Shown: one piece after another, positions 55,953-64,000 of the stretch
Layout: each line of letters opens with the position of its first letter
How positions within the stretch are numbered: position 1 is the first letter of the stretch
DNA from: Rhodospirillaceae bacterium
Lineage (GTDB): Bacteria; Pseudomonadota; Alphaproteobacteria; Rhodospirillales; UBA2165
NCBI GenBank assembly: GCA_947467145.1
Contig: CANIGJ010000019.1
Location: 1-64,000 of the forward strand
Reading direction: 5' to 3'
DNA length: 64,000 nucleotides
Program-made: the position numbers and the translations under genes
Notes under the pieces: model-generated
What the model saw: only the letters and a program-made list of their open reading frames with translations
Database searches by the model: none
What the model was told of the DNA's origin: nothing

Positions 55953-55979
55953 TTCCCCAGCGCGCGAGCCGCGGCGAGA

Positions 55980-56720
55980 CTATTCCTTGATTAGCGGATC
56001 CACAGGCGCCACGGCGCGGGCATCGTCCTTGGGCGCTTCCACGCCTTCGTCACCGTAATATTTGACGCCGATGCGGATGGCCGGGCGGCCCTGCGAGCGC
56101 CGGTGCGCGTTGGTGTCGCGAAGCGAATAGGCGCAGCCGCAATATTCCTGCTGGTAGAACTGTTCCTGCTTGGAAATCTCGATCATGCGGTTGGCGCCGC
56201 CGCCCTTGCGCCAATTATAGGTCCAGTAGGTGACGCCGTCGTAGCGCTCGGCCGCGCGCACGCCGCTGTCGTTGATCTGATCCATGTTCTTCCAGCGCGA
56301 CGTGCCCAGCGTCGACGAGATGACGTTAAAGCCATGCTCGGCGGCATAAAGGGCGGTGCGTTCGAAACGCATGTCGAAACACGCGGTGCAGCGCAGGCCG
56401 CGCTCGGGCTCGTTCTCCAAGCCCTTGATGCGGGCGAACCAATTGTCGAGATCGTAATCGAGATCGATGAAGGCTTTGCCGAGCTTGTCGGCGTAACGCT
56501 TGTTCTCGTCCTTGCGGATTTCGTATTCGCGCCGGGGATGGATGTTCGGATTGTAGAACAGGATCGTGTAGTCGATGTCCGAGCGCGCCAGCTCGTTCAT
56601 CACATCGCCGGCGCACGGCGCGCAGCATGAATGCAGCAGGATATGGCCCGCCCCTTCGGGTGCGACTAGGGGCGCAGCGCCCGGTCCGGTTTCGGGCTTC
56701 TTTTCGCGTTTGCGACTCAT
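55980..56720 (-). CDS. queH: Epoxyqueuosine reductase QueH
   Basis: A 246-residue enzyme performing the last step of queuosine formation in tRNA, in organisms without QueG. Cys-rich signature: [10 protein letters not shown] (Cys32, 33, 36), [10 protein letters not shown] (Cys111, 114), YCGCAYS (Cys194, 196), which bind a 4Fe-4S cluster and a second metal. [18 protein letters not shown] and [11 protein letters not shown] are diagnostic. Start at MSRKREKK (56720); an upstream in-frame ATG (56765) is less likely. Confidence 0.94.
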   Translation of the reverse strand: MSRKREKKPETGPGAAPLVAPEGAGHILLHSCCAPCAGDVMNELARSDIDYTILFYNPNIHPRREYEIRKDENKRYADKLGKAFIDLDYDLDNWFARIKGLENEPERGLRCTACFDMRFERTALYAAEHGFNVISSTLGTSRWKNMDQINDSGVRAAERYDGVTYWTYNWRKGGGANRMIEISKQEQFYQQEYCGCAYSLRDTNAHRRSQGRPAIRIGVKYYGDEGVEAPKDDARAVAPVDPLIKE

Positions 56721-57102
56721 GCGGCCATATACGCCCGGGCGGGCATCGCCAGCAAGGGCAGGCAACGGTTCAAAGCCGGTCCCCTTTTCATCACAATTAG
56801 GTCAGCAGCAACGACGGGTCCGGTGGAAAACCAAAATAATGTGGTCGAAAAACACTGGAATTCTGGCATTTTTCTAATATTATATTGATTTCAGTTAAAG
56901 AAACTAAGTCTCATTTTAACCGAATTAAATATAAACAGAGGGAAAAAACCTTTGACACCCTTGTTTGGTATCGGCCACTCTTTGCCCTTCGGGAGAGACC
57001 GCGCGAGGGGCGCGGGATTTCGTAGGGGTTAAACGCCAAAAATCGTATCCGTAACTGTGGCACCGGCCGACCGGTCAGCCGCAGCGGGGGAAGAGGGGCC
57101 AG
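56721..57102. other. AT-rich spacer with a candidate promoter for the M23 peptidase
   Basis: No gene. Part of it (about 56860-56945) is strikingly A+T-rich against the GC-rich background. A TTGACA (56952-56957) lies just downstream of it with a degenerate -10 around 56975-56980, so the AT tract could act as an UP-like element. A long GC-rich leader (56990-57100) precedes the TTG start. Confidence 0.4.
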
Positions 57103-58431
57103 TTGGGTCGTATCGCAGCTACAGTGCTGATCCTGCTCGGTGCATTCGCGCCGGTGTGGATGATCGACTGGACGTATGCGCCGGCCAAGCCCGACATCGA
57201 TCCCATTTTCACAGCCGCCGCCGCACCCGCCGATCTGCTGGGCCTACCCGCCGGCATGGTCGACCGCGAAGACTTGCCGCCGCCGGCCGGCGCGGTCACG
57301 TCGCGTCGTATTAAAGTGAAGCCGGGCGACACGCTCGCCGAAATCCTCACCCAGAATCGCGTTCCCAAGGGCGATGCCCAGGCCGCCCTGTCGGCCCTGA
57401 CCAAGATTTACAACGTCCGTAATATTAAGCCGGGCCAGGAAGTCGAAATCTCCTTCGTCAATTTCGAGACTTCGGCCGGCGGCAATACGGGCGCCAGCAT
57501 CGACCGCGTCACCATCCATCCGTCGGTCTCCACCGAAATCCATGTGCGGCGCGACGATGACGGCGGCTTCACCGCCGAACAGATGGAAAAGACGGTCGAG
57601 CGCCGCCTGCATGCCGTTTCAGGCGCCATCGAAGACAGCCTTTATGTCTCGGCCATCAAGCTGGGCGTGACGCCGAACGTGCTGATGGACATGATCAAGA
57701 TGATGTCCTGGGACGTCGACTTCCAGCGCGACCTGCATCTCGGCGATCGCTTCGAACTCATGTACGAGCGCTTCTACACCGATACCGGCAAGTTCGTGCG
57801 CACTGGCGACATTCAATATGCGAACCTGATCCTGAACGGCAAATCGCATCCGCTCTATCGCCACGCGCCGCAGGGCGGCCAGCCCGATTATTACGACGGC
57901 GCCGGCGCCAACGCGCGCAAGGCGTTGCTCAAGACACCCATCGACGGCGCCAAGATCACCTCCAACTTCGGCAGCCGCGTCCATCCGATCCTCGGCTATA
58001 CCATCCAGCATCGCGGTGTCGACTTCGCGGCTCCCACCGGCACGCCGATCTTCGCCGCCGGCGACGGTCTGGTCGAAGTACGCGACCGTGAAAACGGCTA
58101 CGGCAATTACATCCGCATCCGCCACAATGCCGACTACGCCACCGCCTACGGCCATATGAGCCGTTTCGCCCCGCGTATCGCGCGCGGCGTGCGCGTCCAG
58201 CAGGGCCAGGTCATCGGTTATGTCGGCAGCACCGGCATGGCGACCGGCCCGCATCTGCACTTCGAAGTGCTGATGAAGAACCAGCAGGTCAATCCGATGA
58301 TCGTGAAAATGCCGATCGGCACCAAGCTCGCCGGCGTCGATCTCGACCGCTTCACTCAGCAACGCGCGCGCATCAGCGCGACCTTCGATCGCCTCGTCGA
58401 TCCGGCTGCGCAAATCTCCCTGAATAAGTAA
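57103..58431 (+). CDS. M23-family peptidoglycan endopeptidase with LysM/OapA-like domain
   Basis: A 442-residue membrane-anchored protein: TM segment (about 4-22), an OapA/LysM-like domain (about 66-120; RRIKVKPGDTLAEIL, NIKPGQEVEISF), a linker domain, and LytM/M23 from about 285. Zinc ligands sit in SRVHPILGYTIQHRGVDFAAP (His, Asp) and GPHLHFEV (HxH). It cuts peptide cross-links during cell growth, or is a regulatory EnvC-like relative, though the ligands look intact. The TTG start at 57103 follows GGGGGAAGAGGGG. Confidence 0.9.
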   Translation: MGRIAATVLILLGAFAPVWMIDWTYAPAKPDIDPIFTAAAAPADLLGLPAGMVDREDLPPPAGAVTSRRIKVKPGDTLAEILTQNRVPKGDAQAALSALTKIYNVRNIKPGQEVEISFVNFETSAGGNTGASIDRVTIHPSVSTEIHVRRDDDGGFTAEQMEKTVERRLHAVSGAIEDSLYVSAIKLGVTPNVLMDMIKMMSWDVDFQRDLHLGDRFELMYERFYTDTGKFVRTGDIQYANLILNGKSHPLYRHAPQGGQPDYYDGAGANARKALLKTPIDGAKITSNFGSRVHPILGYTIQHRGVDFAAPTGTPIFAAGDGLVEVRDRENGYGNYIRIRHNADYATAYGHMSRFAPRIARGVRVQQGQVIGYVGSTGMATGPHLHFEVLMKNQQVNPMIVKMPIGTKLAGVDLDRFTQQRARISATFDRLVDPAAQISLNK

Positions 58432-58480
58432 GGGACGCCGGGCATGGCGCTCGGCCTTGTCTTCCAAGCATAAGTAAAGC

Positions 58481-58517
58481 CGTCACGCCCGGGACAAACC
58501 CGGGCATGACGTTCTTT
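58481..58517 (+). terminator. Intrinsic terminator of the M23 gene
   Basis: CGTCACGCCCGGG and CCCGGGCATGACG pair with one mismatch over a 5-base loop, followed by TTCTTTTTT. 50 bases after the stop codon. Confidence 0.85.
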
Positions 58518-58527
58518 TTTCGACTGC

Positions 58528-60081
58528 TTATTTCCAGCTGAAGTCGTAACCGAGCAGGCCGCCCGCCATATGGGTGCTGCGGCCGATCTGCACGTTCTTG
58601 TTGGCGACATAGACCGTGGGCGCCGGGATCAACTGGCGCACGGCGTAGCTGTCGGTGAAGCGATCCATGATGCGCCCGACGAGCAGGCGACGCTTGGCGT
58701 CGTCCATCTCGGCCGCACTTTGGGTGGCGAGGTCGCGCAGGTCCGATCCTTCGATGTAATCCTTGAGATCGGCGAACAGGAAATAATCAAGCGAGCTTGC
58801 CACGTCGGCCATGCCGCCGCCGTTCCACACGGTGGCAACGATGCCCATCTTGCCCTTGTCGATTTCCTGGCGGAACGCGGCGCGGCTCAGTGCCTTGGTG
58901 CTGGCGCGCACGCCGATCTTGCGCAGCTGACCGGCGACGACTTGGTTGGTGTCCTTATAGATGCCGTCGACCGAATAGACGTCGATGTCGAAGCCGTTGG
59001 GATAGCCCGCTTCGGCCAGCAGCTTCTTCGCACCTTCCGGATCGTATTTCGGCGGCAGCTTCGTATAGGCGCATCCGAACTGGTTCTTCCAGCAGACATG
59101 CTCGGGGATCTGCAGCTTGGTGTCGCCGGCGACGACCTGAATGATCTCGGCCGGGTTGACCGCCATCATCAGCGCCCGGCGCACGCGCGGGTCCTGCAGC
59201 TCCTTAATGCCGCTGCGGCCCGTCGAATCGATCATCATATAGACGTAGCTGAAATTCTCGTGCGCGTAGGTGTAATGGTTCGGGCTCTGCGCCATGCCCT
59301 GCGCCTCGGCCCACGGCATGGTGGCGAGATCGACGCCGCCGGCCAGCAGCTGCGCGACTTGGGTCCCGAAATCGGGGATCAGCATGATCTCCATGCGTTT
59401 GATCTTGGCCGGCGTCTTCCACGTATTGCCGTGCTTGAAGGCGTCCGAACGTTCGAGCACCGCGCCGCGGCTGGTATCGACCGACACCGCGCGATAGGGG
59501 CCCGTGCCGGTGGACTTCGGCACGAAGTCGGCCTTGTTGGCGAGCGGGCCGTGCGCATGCTTCGGCATGATGGGTGTGAGGACGGCGAGATTGAGCAGAT
59601 CGAACGGCGTCGGCTGTTTCGCGGTCAGGCGGACCTTGGTCGCGCTGACCTTTTCCACTTTGTCGATCCACGACCATTGCGGCTTGTAGAAGACCTTGGA
59701 TTTCGGATCGAGCAGCCATTCAAAGGTGTAGACCACGTCGTCGGCGCTGAACGCCTGGCCATCATGCCATTTGACGTCGTCGCGCAGGTCCAGCTCGATC
59801 ACGGTGGGCGACACGCGGGTCCATGATTTGGCGAGCAGGGGCTCGAACTTCATGGTGGCGTCGTTGTAACTGATCACGGTGTCGAACACGATTTCCTGGG
59901 TGAAGGTCGTGTGCAGACCCGGGTCCAGATACATATCGAGCGCCTGGGTGGAGCGCTGGAACGCGTAGCGCAGCGTGTCTTTTTCCTTCTGCGCGAGCGC
60001 CGGTGTCGCAGTGGCGAGTGCGGCGGCCCCAAGGGCGGCCAGCACTGTCGTGGTAAAGTATTTTCGGTTAAAGGGTTTCAT
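58528..60081 (-). CDS. ABC transporter substrate-binding protein, peptide/nickel family 5
   Basis: A 517-residue periplasmic receptor. A signal peptide (MKPFNRKYFTTTVLAALGAAALATATPALA, split here at cleavage) precedes DTLRYAFQRSTQALDMYLDPG. Family motifs: LRDDVKWHDGQAFSADDVVYTF, TGTGPYRAVS and PRVRRALMMAVNP. ATG 60081 follows GGGGGAGG by 5 bases. No permease or ATPase genes are in the window. Divergent from the VOC/dehydrogenase genes. Confidence 0.94.
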   Translation of the reverse strand: MKPFNRKYFTTTVLAALGAAALATATPALAQKEKDTLRYAFQRSTQALDMYLDPGLHTTFTQEIVFDTVISYNDATMKFEPLLAKSWTRVSPTVIELDLRDDVKWHDGQAFSADDVVYTFEWLLDPKSKVFYKPQWSWIDKVEKVSATKVRLTAKQPTPFDLLNLAVLTPIMPKHAHGPLANKADFVPKSTGTGPYRAVSVDTSRGAVLERSDAFKHGNTWKTPAKIKRMEIMLIPDFGTQVAQLLAGGVDLATMPWAEAQGMAQSPNHYTYAHENFSYVYMMIDSTGRSGIKELQDPRVRRALMMAVNPAEIIQVVAGDTKLQIPEHVCWKNQFGCAYTKLPPKYDPEGAKKLLAEAGYPNGFDIDVYSVDGIYKDTNQVVAGQLRKIGVRASTKALSRAAFRQEIDKGKMGIVATVWNGGGMADVASSLDYFLFADLKDYIEGSDLRDLATQSAAEMDDAKRRLLVGRIMDRFTDSYAVRQLIPAPTVYVANKNVQIGRSTHMAGGLLGYDFSWK

Positions 60082-60156
60082 GTCATCCTCCCCCAAATTT
60101 CGTTGCGTCGATCATTAAATCTAACATTTGCGAGACTGCATACAAACGGAATAACA

Positions 60157-60717
60157 ATGACATCCCTTCCTAGTGTCCGCCTCAAACATGCCGGCATCTT
60201 CGTCACCGATTTTCCGACGATGTTCGATTTCTATACCAAGCTGTTCGGTTTCCAGGTCTCGGACCGCGTCGATGCGGGCGAACGCCAGACCGCGTTCCTG
60301 ACCAACGATCCGACCGCGCATCATACCTTCGTCCTGGGATCGGGCCGCCCGGCGGATAGCCCATCGACCGTCCATCAGATCTCGTTTTACGTCGATAGCT
60401 TGGACGACGTACGGCGCTATTGGCGCGCGGTGAAGGCGGATGGCCGCGCCAAAAAATGGTACACGACGACGCACGGCAATGCCTGGAGCCTGTATTTCTG
60501 GGACCCCGAGGACAACCGGATCGAGATCTACACCGATACGCCGTGGCATATCCCGCAGCCGGCCGGACTGGACATTGATCTGGACCAGAACGACGACGAA
60601 ATCTACCGTCAGACCGAAGCCTATGTGCGGGCCGATCCGGCGTTCGAGCCGATCGGCGACTGGCAAAGCAAAACGGCGCAGAATTTGGGGATCGACGGGT
60701 TTAAACCGAAGACCTGA
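60157..60717 (+). CDS. VOC-family (glyoxalase/extradiol dioxygenase-like) protein
   Basis: A 186-residue protein with two beta-alpha-beta3 units. RLKHAGIFVTDFPTMFDFYTKLFGFQVSDR begins the first (metal-binding His in KHAGIFV), HQISFYVDSLDDVRRY the second (His), and NRIEIYTD gives the Glu ligand. This fits catechol 2,3-dioxygenase-like proteins. Start at ATG 60157, with the dehydrogenase gene 23 bases downstream; likely part of one catabolic unit. Confidence 0.9.
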   Translation: MTSLPSVRLKHAGIFVTDFPTMFDFYTKLFGFQVSDRVDAGERQTAFLTNDPTAHHTFVLGSGRPADSPSTVHQISFYVDSLDDVRRYWRAVKADGRAKKWYTTTHGNAWSLYFWDPEDNRIEIYTDTPWHIPQPAGLDIDLDQNDDEIYRQTEAYVRADPAFEPIGDWQSKTAQNLGIDGFKPKT

Positions 60718-60740
60718 CAGAGGCGCAACAGGGAGAATAC

Positions 60741-63068
60741 ATGGGCCAGTTCGCCCTCAGCCAATCGGTGCCGCGCACGGAAGATCCGCGCCTGTTGCGG
60801 GGCGACGGGCGCTATATCGACGATTTCGTCCTGCCGCGCGAAGCGCATGCGGTGTTCGTACGCAGCCCGCACGGTCATGCGACGATCACATCGGTCGATA
60901 CGCGTGCGGCGGCGCAGATGCTGGGCGTGCTGGCGGTGCTCACCGGCGCCGATTGGGCGGCGGAAAATTATGGCGATCATCCGCCGGCCTTTCCGCGCAA
61001 GCGCCGCGACGGCTCGCCCATGTTCCGCCCGGTCCGTCCCGCGCTCGCGCATGACAAGGTGCGCATGGCAGGCGAGGCGCTGTGCATTGTCGTTGCCGAG
61101 ACCTTGGCAGAGGCAAAAGACGCGGCCGAGCGTATCACGGTCGATTACGCGCCGCTGGCGAGCGTCGTCGATCCGTCGCAGGCCCGCGTTGCCGGCGCGC
61201 CGGTCCTGCATGACGGCTGTGCGGATAACGAAGCATTCCTATTCATCGAAGGCAACAAGCAGGCCGTTGAGGCTGCCTTCGCCCAGGCGGCGCATGTCAC
61301 CAAGCTCAAGGTGAAGGTCAATCGCGTCACCGCCAACACGATGGAGCCGCGCGCCTGCATCGGCGATTACGATCAGTCCTCGGGGCGCTACACTTTATAT
61401 GCCGCGAGCCAGCGCCCCTACGGCGTGCGTCACGGCATCGCCAAACATGTCTTCAAGGTGGCTGAGACGAACGTGCGCGTGATCGCGGGCGATGTCGGCG
61501 GCTCGTTCGGCATGAAGTCCGGCCAATATCCCGAACATCATGCCTGCCTGTGGGCGTCCAAGATCGTCGGCCGTCCGGTGAAATGGGTGTGCGAGCGTGC
61601 CGAAGGGCATCTCAGCGATTATCACGACCGCGATCAGGTGAGCGAAGCCGAACTGGCGCTCGATAAAGACGGCACCTTCCTCGCTATCCGCGTGCACAAT
61701 ACATGCAGCATCGGCGCCTGGCTGGAATCGGGCGGGCTGATTACGCCGTCGGCGCATCTGGGTGGTTTCGCGGGGCTGTACCGCACACCGGCGATTTATG
61801 TGGAGGCGTCGGTTGTTTTCACCAATGCAGCACCCACTGGGCCGTTCCGTGGCGCGGGCCGGCCCGAGACGACATATATATTGGAACGCCTGATCGATAA
61901 TGCGGCGCGCGAGATGAAAATCGATCGCGCCGAGATCCGCCGGCGCAATCTGATCCCGCCGTCGGCCATGCCGTTCAAGACCGGGCTCACCTTCACTTAC
62001 GATTGCGGCGAGTTCGAAAAGAACATGGATATGGCGCTCGCCATGGCCGACGTCGCCGCGTTCGAGACACGCCGTGCCGAAGCGAAAGCGCGCGGGAAAT
62101 TGCTGGGGCTCGGCATCTGCAATTTCGTCGAGCAGACCGCGAACGCCGAAGGCGAAACGGTGCGCGTGGCCTTCGATGCCTCCGGCCTCGTCACGGTCAT
62201 TGCGGGCTCAATCAGCCACGGCCAGGGGCACGAGACCATGTACAAGGTCGTGCTGTCCGATCGCCTCGGCATCGATGCCGATCATATCCGCATCCAATGG
62301 GGCGATACCGATCTGGCACCGCATGGTGGCGGCACGTTCGCGTCGCGCACCGCCGTGCTGGGTTCCTCGGCTGCGGTGAATGCCGCCGATAAGGTCATCG
62401 CCAAGGGCAAAATCCTGGCGGCGCATCTGCTGGAAGCGGGCACGAGCGATATAGAATTCAAAGCCGGCGCTTATCGCGTTGCCGGCACGGATAAATCGAT
62501 CGGACTGCAGGCGGTGGCCAAGGCAGCTTACGATCCGGGCAAACTGCCCAAGGGGTTCGAGCCGGGCCTAGTGGATATGGCGACGTTCTCGCCCAACATC
62601 CCGACCTTTCCGAATGGCTGCCATGTCTGCGAGGTCGAGATCGATCCGGCGACCGGACGCAGTGAAATCGTGCGCTACTCGGTGGTCGACGATGTCGGCG
62701 TGGTGATCAATCATCTGACCCTCGAAGGCCAGGTGCATGGCGGCATCGGCCAGGCGGTCGGCCAAGCGCTGACTGAAGGTATCGTTTATGACGATAACGG
62801 GCAGCTGATCACTGGATCTTTCATGGATTACGCCATGCCGCGCGCCGACGACATGGTGCATTTTCACTGCGCGAACAATCCGGTGCCGACCAAGGTCAAT
62901 CCGCTCGGCGTCAAAGGGGCAGGCGAAGCGGGCAATGTGGGCGGGCTCGGCGCCATCATGAATGCGGTGGTGGATGCGTTGGCGCCGCTCGGCATCACGC
63001 ATATCGATATGCCGGCGACACCGGAAAAGGTCTGGCGCGCGATTCAGAACGCAGAACGGAGACACTGA
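60741..63068 (+). CDS. Xanthine dehydrogenase-family molybdopterin-binding subunit (form II CoxL-like)
   Basis: A 775-residue large subunit of a molybdenum hydroxylase. Conserved sites: [24 protein letters not shown] (253-259), PFRGAGR (368-374), the form II active-site loop differing from the CO-dehydrogenase AYxCSFR loop, and the base Glu729 in KGAGEAGN. The substrate is likely an aromatic, purine-like or aldehyde compound. FAD and 2Fe-2S subunits are not in the window. The ribosome binding site is AGGGAGAAT before ATG. Confidence 0.93.
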   Translation: MGQFALSQSVPRTEDPRLLRGDGRYIDDFVLPREAHAVFVRSPHGHATITSVDTRAAAQMLGVLAVLTGADWAAENYGDHPPAFPRKRRDGSPMFRPVRPALAHDKVRMAGEALCIVVAETLAEAKDAAERITVDYAPLASVVDPSQARVAGAPVLHDGCADNEAFLFIEGNKQAVEAAFAQAAHVTKLKVKVNRVTANTMEPRACIGDYDQSSGRYTLYAASQRPYGVRHGIAKHVFKVAETNVRVIAGDVGGSFGMKSGQYPEHHACLWASKIVGRPVKWVCERAEGHLSDYHDRDQVSEAELALDKDGTFLAIRVHNTCSIGAWLESGGLITPSAHLGGFAGLYRTPAIYVEASVVFTNAAPTGPFRGAGRPETTYILERLIDNAAREMKIDRAEIRRRNLIPPSAMPFKTGLTFTYDCGEFEKNMDMALAMADVAAFETRRAEAKARGKLLGLGICNFVEQTANAEGETVRVAFDASGLVTVIAGSISHGQGHETMYKVVLSDRLGIDADHIRIQWGDTDLAPHGGGTFASRTAVLGSSAAVNAADKVIAKGKILAAHLLEAGTSDIEFKAGAYRVAGTDKSIGLQAVAKAAYDPGKLPKGFEPGLVDMATFSPNIPTFPNGCHVCEVEIDPATGRSEIVRYSVVDDVGVVINHLTLEGQVHGGIGQAVGQALTEGIVYDDNGQLITGSFMDYAMPRADDMVHFHCANNPVPTKVNPLGVKGAGEAGNVGGLGAIMNAVVDALAPLGITHIDMPATPEKVWRAIQNAERRH

Positions 63069-63069
63069 T

Positions 63070-64000
63070 ATGGCGCGTTATGCGATCAACCAATCGGTTA
63101 CCCAGGTCGAGGCGCCGCGCTTGCTGAAAGGCGAAGGCCGCTTCACCGACGATGTGGAACTGCCGCGCCAGGTCCATGCGATCTTCCTGCGCTCGCCGCA
63201 TGCCCATGCGGATATTAAGAACATCGATACACGAGATGCCGCGCAGATGCCGGGGGTGCTCGCTATCCTGACGGCGGAGGATTACCAGGCTGATGGCTTG
63301 GGGCAGATCATCGGCCCGTCGCCGTCCAAGCGTCGTGACGGCAAGCCGACCTATCGTCCGCCGCGCCCGGCGCTGATCGGCGACCGTGTACGCCATGTCG
63401 GCCAGGCGGTAGCCATGGTGATCGCCGAAACGATCGCCGAAGCCAAGGACGCCGCCGAGCAGATCAAGGTCGATTACGCCGAACTGCCCGTGCATCTGGA
63501 TACCGCGACGGCAAATAAGCCCGAGACGCGGCGTCTGTGGGACGATTTGCCGAACAACGAACCGATGTTCACCGAGGCCGGCAATGCCGCCGCCGTCGAC
63601 GAGGCCTTCAAAAAAGCCGCACATGTAGTACGGGGCAATTTCCGCGTCAGCCGCGTCGCCGCCAGCAGTATGGAGCCGCGCGCGGTCGTGGCGAGTTACG
63701 ACAAGGGCCGCGATCACACGCAGATCTTCGCCTGTCAGCAGCGCCCCTGGGTGTGGCGCTCCTTGCTCGCCGACGAACTGTTTCATGTGCCCGAGCACAA
63801 GATCAGCCTGATTGCGGGCGATGTCGGCGGCTCGTACGGCATGAAAGGCGGCTTGTATGCCGAGGTCGTGTTGGTCGCCTGGGCCGCCAAGAAAGTCGGC
63901 CGGCCGGTCAAATGGGTCTGCGAACGTTCCGAAGCGCTTATCAGTGACGATCAGGCGCGCGACATGACGGTCGAGGACGAGTTGGCGCTTGATGCCGACG
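63070..64000 (+). CDS. Second molybdopterin-binding subunit paralogue (truncated by window edge)
   Basis: An open frame from ATG 63070 to the right edge (310 codons visible, no stop). It starts two bases after the previous stop and is a close relative: YAINQSVTQVEAPRLLKGEGRF against [31 protein letters not shown] against [22 protein letters not shown] against [13 protein letters not shown]. So these are tandem paralogues that may form separate enzymes or one heteromer. The active-site loop and Glu base fall outside the window. Confidence 0.9.
   Translation, partial: MARYAINQSVTQVEAPRLLKGEGRFTDDVELPRQVHAIFLRSPHAHADIKNIDTRDAAQMPGVLAILTAEDYQADGLGQIIGPSPSKRRDGKPTYRPPRPALIGDRVRHVGQAVAMVIAETIAEAKDAAEQIKVDYAELPVHLDTATANKPETRRLWDDLPNNEPMFTEAGNAAAVDEAFKKAAHVVRGNFRVSRVAASSMEPRAVVASYDKGRDHTQIFACQQRPWVWRSLLADELFHVPEHKISLIAGDVGGSYGMKGGLYAEVVLVAWAAKKVGRPVKWVCERSEALISDDQARDMTVEDELALDAD

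Noticed and set aside
1..64000. CRISPR array or toxin-antitoxin locus
   Set aside because: No regularly spaced repeats were seen and no small gene pair resembled a known toxin-antitoxin family.

Overview
The window reads as chromosomal DNA of a GC-rich alphaproteobacterium, most likely of the Rhodospirillales type. Supporting signs are a mitochondrial-style aa3 oxidase cluster (coxB-coxA-ctaG/cox11-coxC with ctaB), Coq7 for ubiquinone, an MPP-like M16 peptidase next to thrC, argD-argF-hslO in order, a type II lumazine synthase behind an FMN riboswitch, and the DUF2849-cysI-DUF934 sulfur locus. No genus could be fixed. There is no rRNA and no CRISPR array.

Layout. 1-3019 is a lower-GC, mosaic accessory stretch ending at the 3' end of a tRNA-Leu(CAA): a hydrolase fragment, an IS3-type orfA remnant, a secreted alpha/beta hydrolase and a methyltransferase gene with a SEC-C tail broken by one missing base. 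3267-6339 holds DedA-like, dsbB, coq7, an EamA transporter and a peroxiredoxin. 6428-9663 holds a DsbD/ScsB-like reductase, a YqgE/AlgH protein and a Cys-rich protein. 9675-16856 is a long minus-strand run (M16 peptidase, thrC, M32 carboxypeptidase, ctaB, a divergent heme-copper-oxidase-like protein, DUF420, a 32-residue membrane peptide), divergent from the plus-strand cox operon at 17107-21501.

21505-30038 is a ten-gene minus-strand run: DUF2849, cysI, DUF934, a GAF-PP2C-HATPase phosphatase, a STAS protein, mlaE, mlaF, mlaD, a PqiC-like lipoprotein and cysC. A perfect 10+10 bp palindrome lies upstream. A partner-switching phosphatase and STAS protein feeding straight into a lipid-transport operon, bracketed by sulfur genes, is the most intriguing arrangement here. 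The opposite strand (30235-35771) carries an ECF sigma factor, a probable anti-sigma protein, a Spy/CpxP-like protein and a MacAB-type efflux pump whose adaptor contains an inserted Spy-like helical segment.

35827-46849 contains corA, formaldehyde dehydrogenase, an OmpA-type porin, tRNA-Gly, apaG, folE, argE, hslO, a GFA-family protein, argF and argD. 47051-50908 has the FMN riboswitch and ribH2, DUF6165, a PagL-like lipid A deacylase, an orphan OmpR-type regulator and small secreted proteins, two of which are paralogues. 51136-58431 carries a Bug-type solute receptor, a GMC oxidoreductase, a BrkB protein, a DUF3618/holin-like pair, tRNA-Arg(CCU), queH and an M23 peptidase. The right end (58528-64000) is a catabolic-looking cluster: a peptide-type ABC receptor, a VOC protein and two tandem molybdopterin-binding xanthine-dehydrogenase-family subunits, the second cut by the window edge.
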